Of a stretch of 30,425 nucleotides of DNA, positions 30,095 through 30,425 are shown in pieces (the stretch's first letter is position 1; each line of letters begins with the position of its first letter). A program made the position numbers and the translations under genes. The stretch is taken from NCBI GenBank assembly GCA_046497075.1, contig JAWOGF010000029.1, positions 1 to 30,425 on the forward strand, in the 5' to 3' direction. The notes under the pieces were generated by a model. The model had not been told where the DNA came from and made no database searches. It saw nothing but the letters and a program-made list of their open reading frames with translations. Source of the stretch: Saliniplasma sp046497075 (lineage in GTDB: Archaea; Thermoplasmatota; Thermoplasmata; Halarchaeoplasmatales; Halarchaeoplasmataceae).

Positions 30095-30425
30095 TTAGGT
30101 CTTGCTGTTGCATACTGGACACTGCTCTTTAAGCTCTGGGTATAATGTATTACATTCTGGACATCTTACAGACAGGTTGTTACCGCAGTTGGGGCATACC
30201 AATGCATCATCGTTTAGGGATACACCACAGTATTTGCATAGGGTCTGGGACGTGTCATCGTGTGTGTTCTGTTGGTCCTTAGGTGAGGATGCGTTGTTCT
30301 GTGGTGGAGCGTTGTTCTGTGGTGGAGCGTTGTTCTGTGGTGGAGCGTTGTTCTGTGGTGGAGCGTTGTTCTGTGGTGGAGCGTTGTTCTGTGGTGGAGC
30401 GTTGTTCTGTGGTGGAGCGTTGTTC
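30095..30425 (-). CDS. Partial protein: NNAPPQ repeats then double zinc ribbon
   Basis: The frame is open to the right edge, so the N-terminus is missing; the stop TAA is at 30097-30095. The C-terminal part is a double zinc ribbon: CKYCG ... CPNCG and CPECN ... CPVCN, the rubredoxin-like pairs of archaeal zinc-ribbon proteins. Before it lies a polar linker (SSPKDQQNTHDDTSQ) and then at least seven tandem copies of the hexapeptide NNAPPQ. Proteins of this design often tether a zinc ribbon to a membrane or regulatory domain by a flexible linker; the missing N-terminus would decide. It could be secretory or signalling; unknown. Confidence 0.85.
   Translation of the reverse strand, partial: NNAPPQNNAPPQNNAPPQNNAPPQNNAPPQNNAPPQNNAPPQNNASSPKDQQNTHDDTSQTLCKYCGVSLNDDALVCPNCGNNLSVRCPECNTLYPELKEQCPVCNSKT
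30293..30425. repeat. Perfect 18-bp coding minisatellite at window edge
   Basis: Seven perfect copies of GTTGTTCTGTGGTGGAGC (30293-30418) and seven bases of an eighth, running off the end. In the minus-strand frame each codes NNAPPQ. The perfect identity, including third codon positions, suggests recent expansion by slippage or unequal exchange. It is probably why the sequence ends here. Confidence 0.95.

Noticed and set aside
30293..30425. Repeat array considered as CRISPR
   Set aside because: The 18-bp units are directly abutting with no spacers and code for NNAPPQ in frame.

Overview
This window looks like archaeal chromosomal DNA, moderately AT-rich. The indicators are an sn-glycerol-1-phosphate dehydrogenase for archaeal lipids, the archaeal families UPF0179, UPF0147 and DUF432, a Phr-type heat-shock regulator, an archaeal-type glycyl-tRNA synthetase, and promoters with a TATA box about 25-30 bp before the start codon, many apparently leaderless. 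Proteins are strongly acidic, and several surface proteins are anchored by one terminal membrane helix. This suggests a euryarchaeal or Thermoplasmatota-like lineage, perhaps from a salty or sedimentary habitat. That placement is inference. I see no rRNA, tRNA, CRISPR array, phage or IS gene. The window starts inside one gene and ends inside another, at a perfect tandem repeat, so it may be a whole contig broken at repeats.

Layout: (a) 1-5008: three co-oriented surface/membrane genes (a partial ectodomain protein with two CBM9-like modules, an anchored three-repeat ectodomain, a four-helix membrane protein), followed by a 34-bp tandem repeat. (b) 5176-7532: thiamine thiazole synthase, glycerol-1-phosphate dehydrogenase, UPF0179. 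(c) 12976 down to 7524, minus strand: a complete heat-shock run, hsp20 - Phr-like regulator - hsp20 - grpE - dnaK - dnaJ, with a candidate operator palindrome before the first gene. (d) 13152-15958: pyruvate kinase and a convergent REC-PAS-PadR response regulator with iterated sites at its promoter. (e) 16270-17786: an unknown protein translationally coupled to a PiT-type anion permease. (f) 20494 down to 17906: tungsten-type aldehyde ferredoxin oxidoreductase plus a mini-thioredoxin, divergent from an ArsR-type regulator. (g) 20545-25129: an eight-bladed PQQ-like propeller, then DUF432-MscS coupled tail-to-tail with a second, multi-helix mechanosensitive channel. (h) 25300-26232: a lysine-rich coiled-coil protein, a candidate microprotein, a candidate structured RNA, and UPF0147. 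(i) 30060 down to 26229: amidohydrolase - UspA - four-CBS protein - glycyl-tRNA synthetase, then a partial zinc-ribbon gene with NNAPPQ repeats.

The strongest theme is stress and envelope homeostasis: protein folding with its own regulator, osmotic release channels, UspA/CBS sensing and a redox operon. The items best worth a second look are the heat-shock operator, the structured RNA near 25.8 kb, the REC-PAS-PadR regulator with its 13-bp iterated sites, the recurrent C/T-rich element after stop codons, and the gene coupled to the permease. I found no clear, wholly new multi-gene system.
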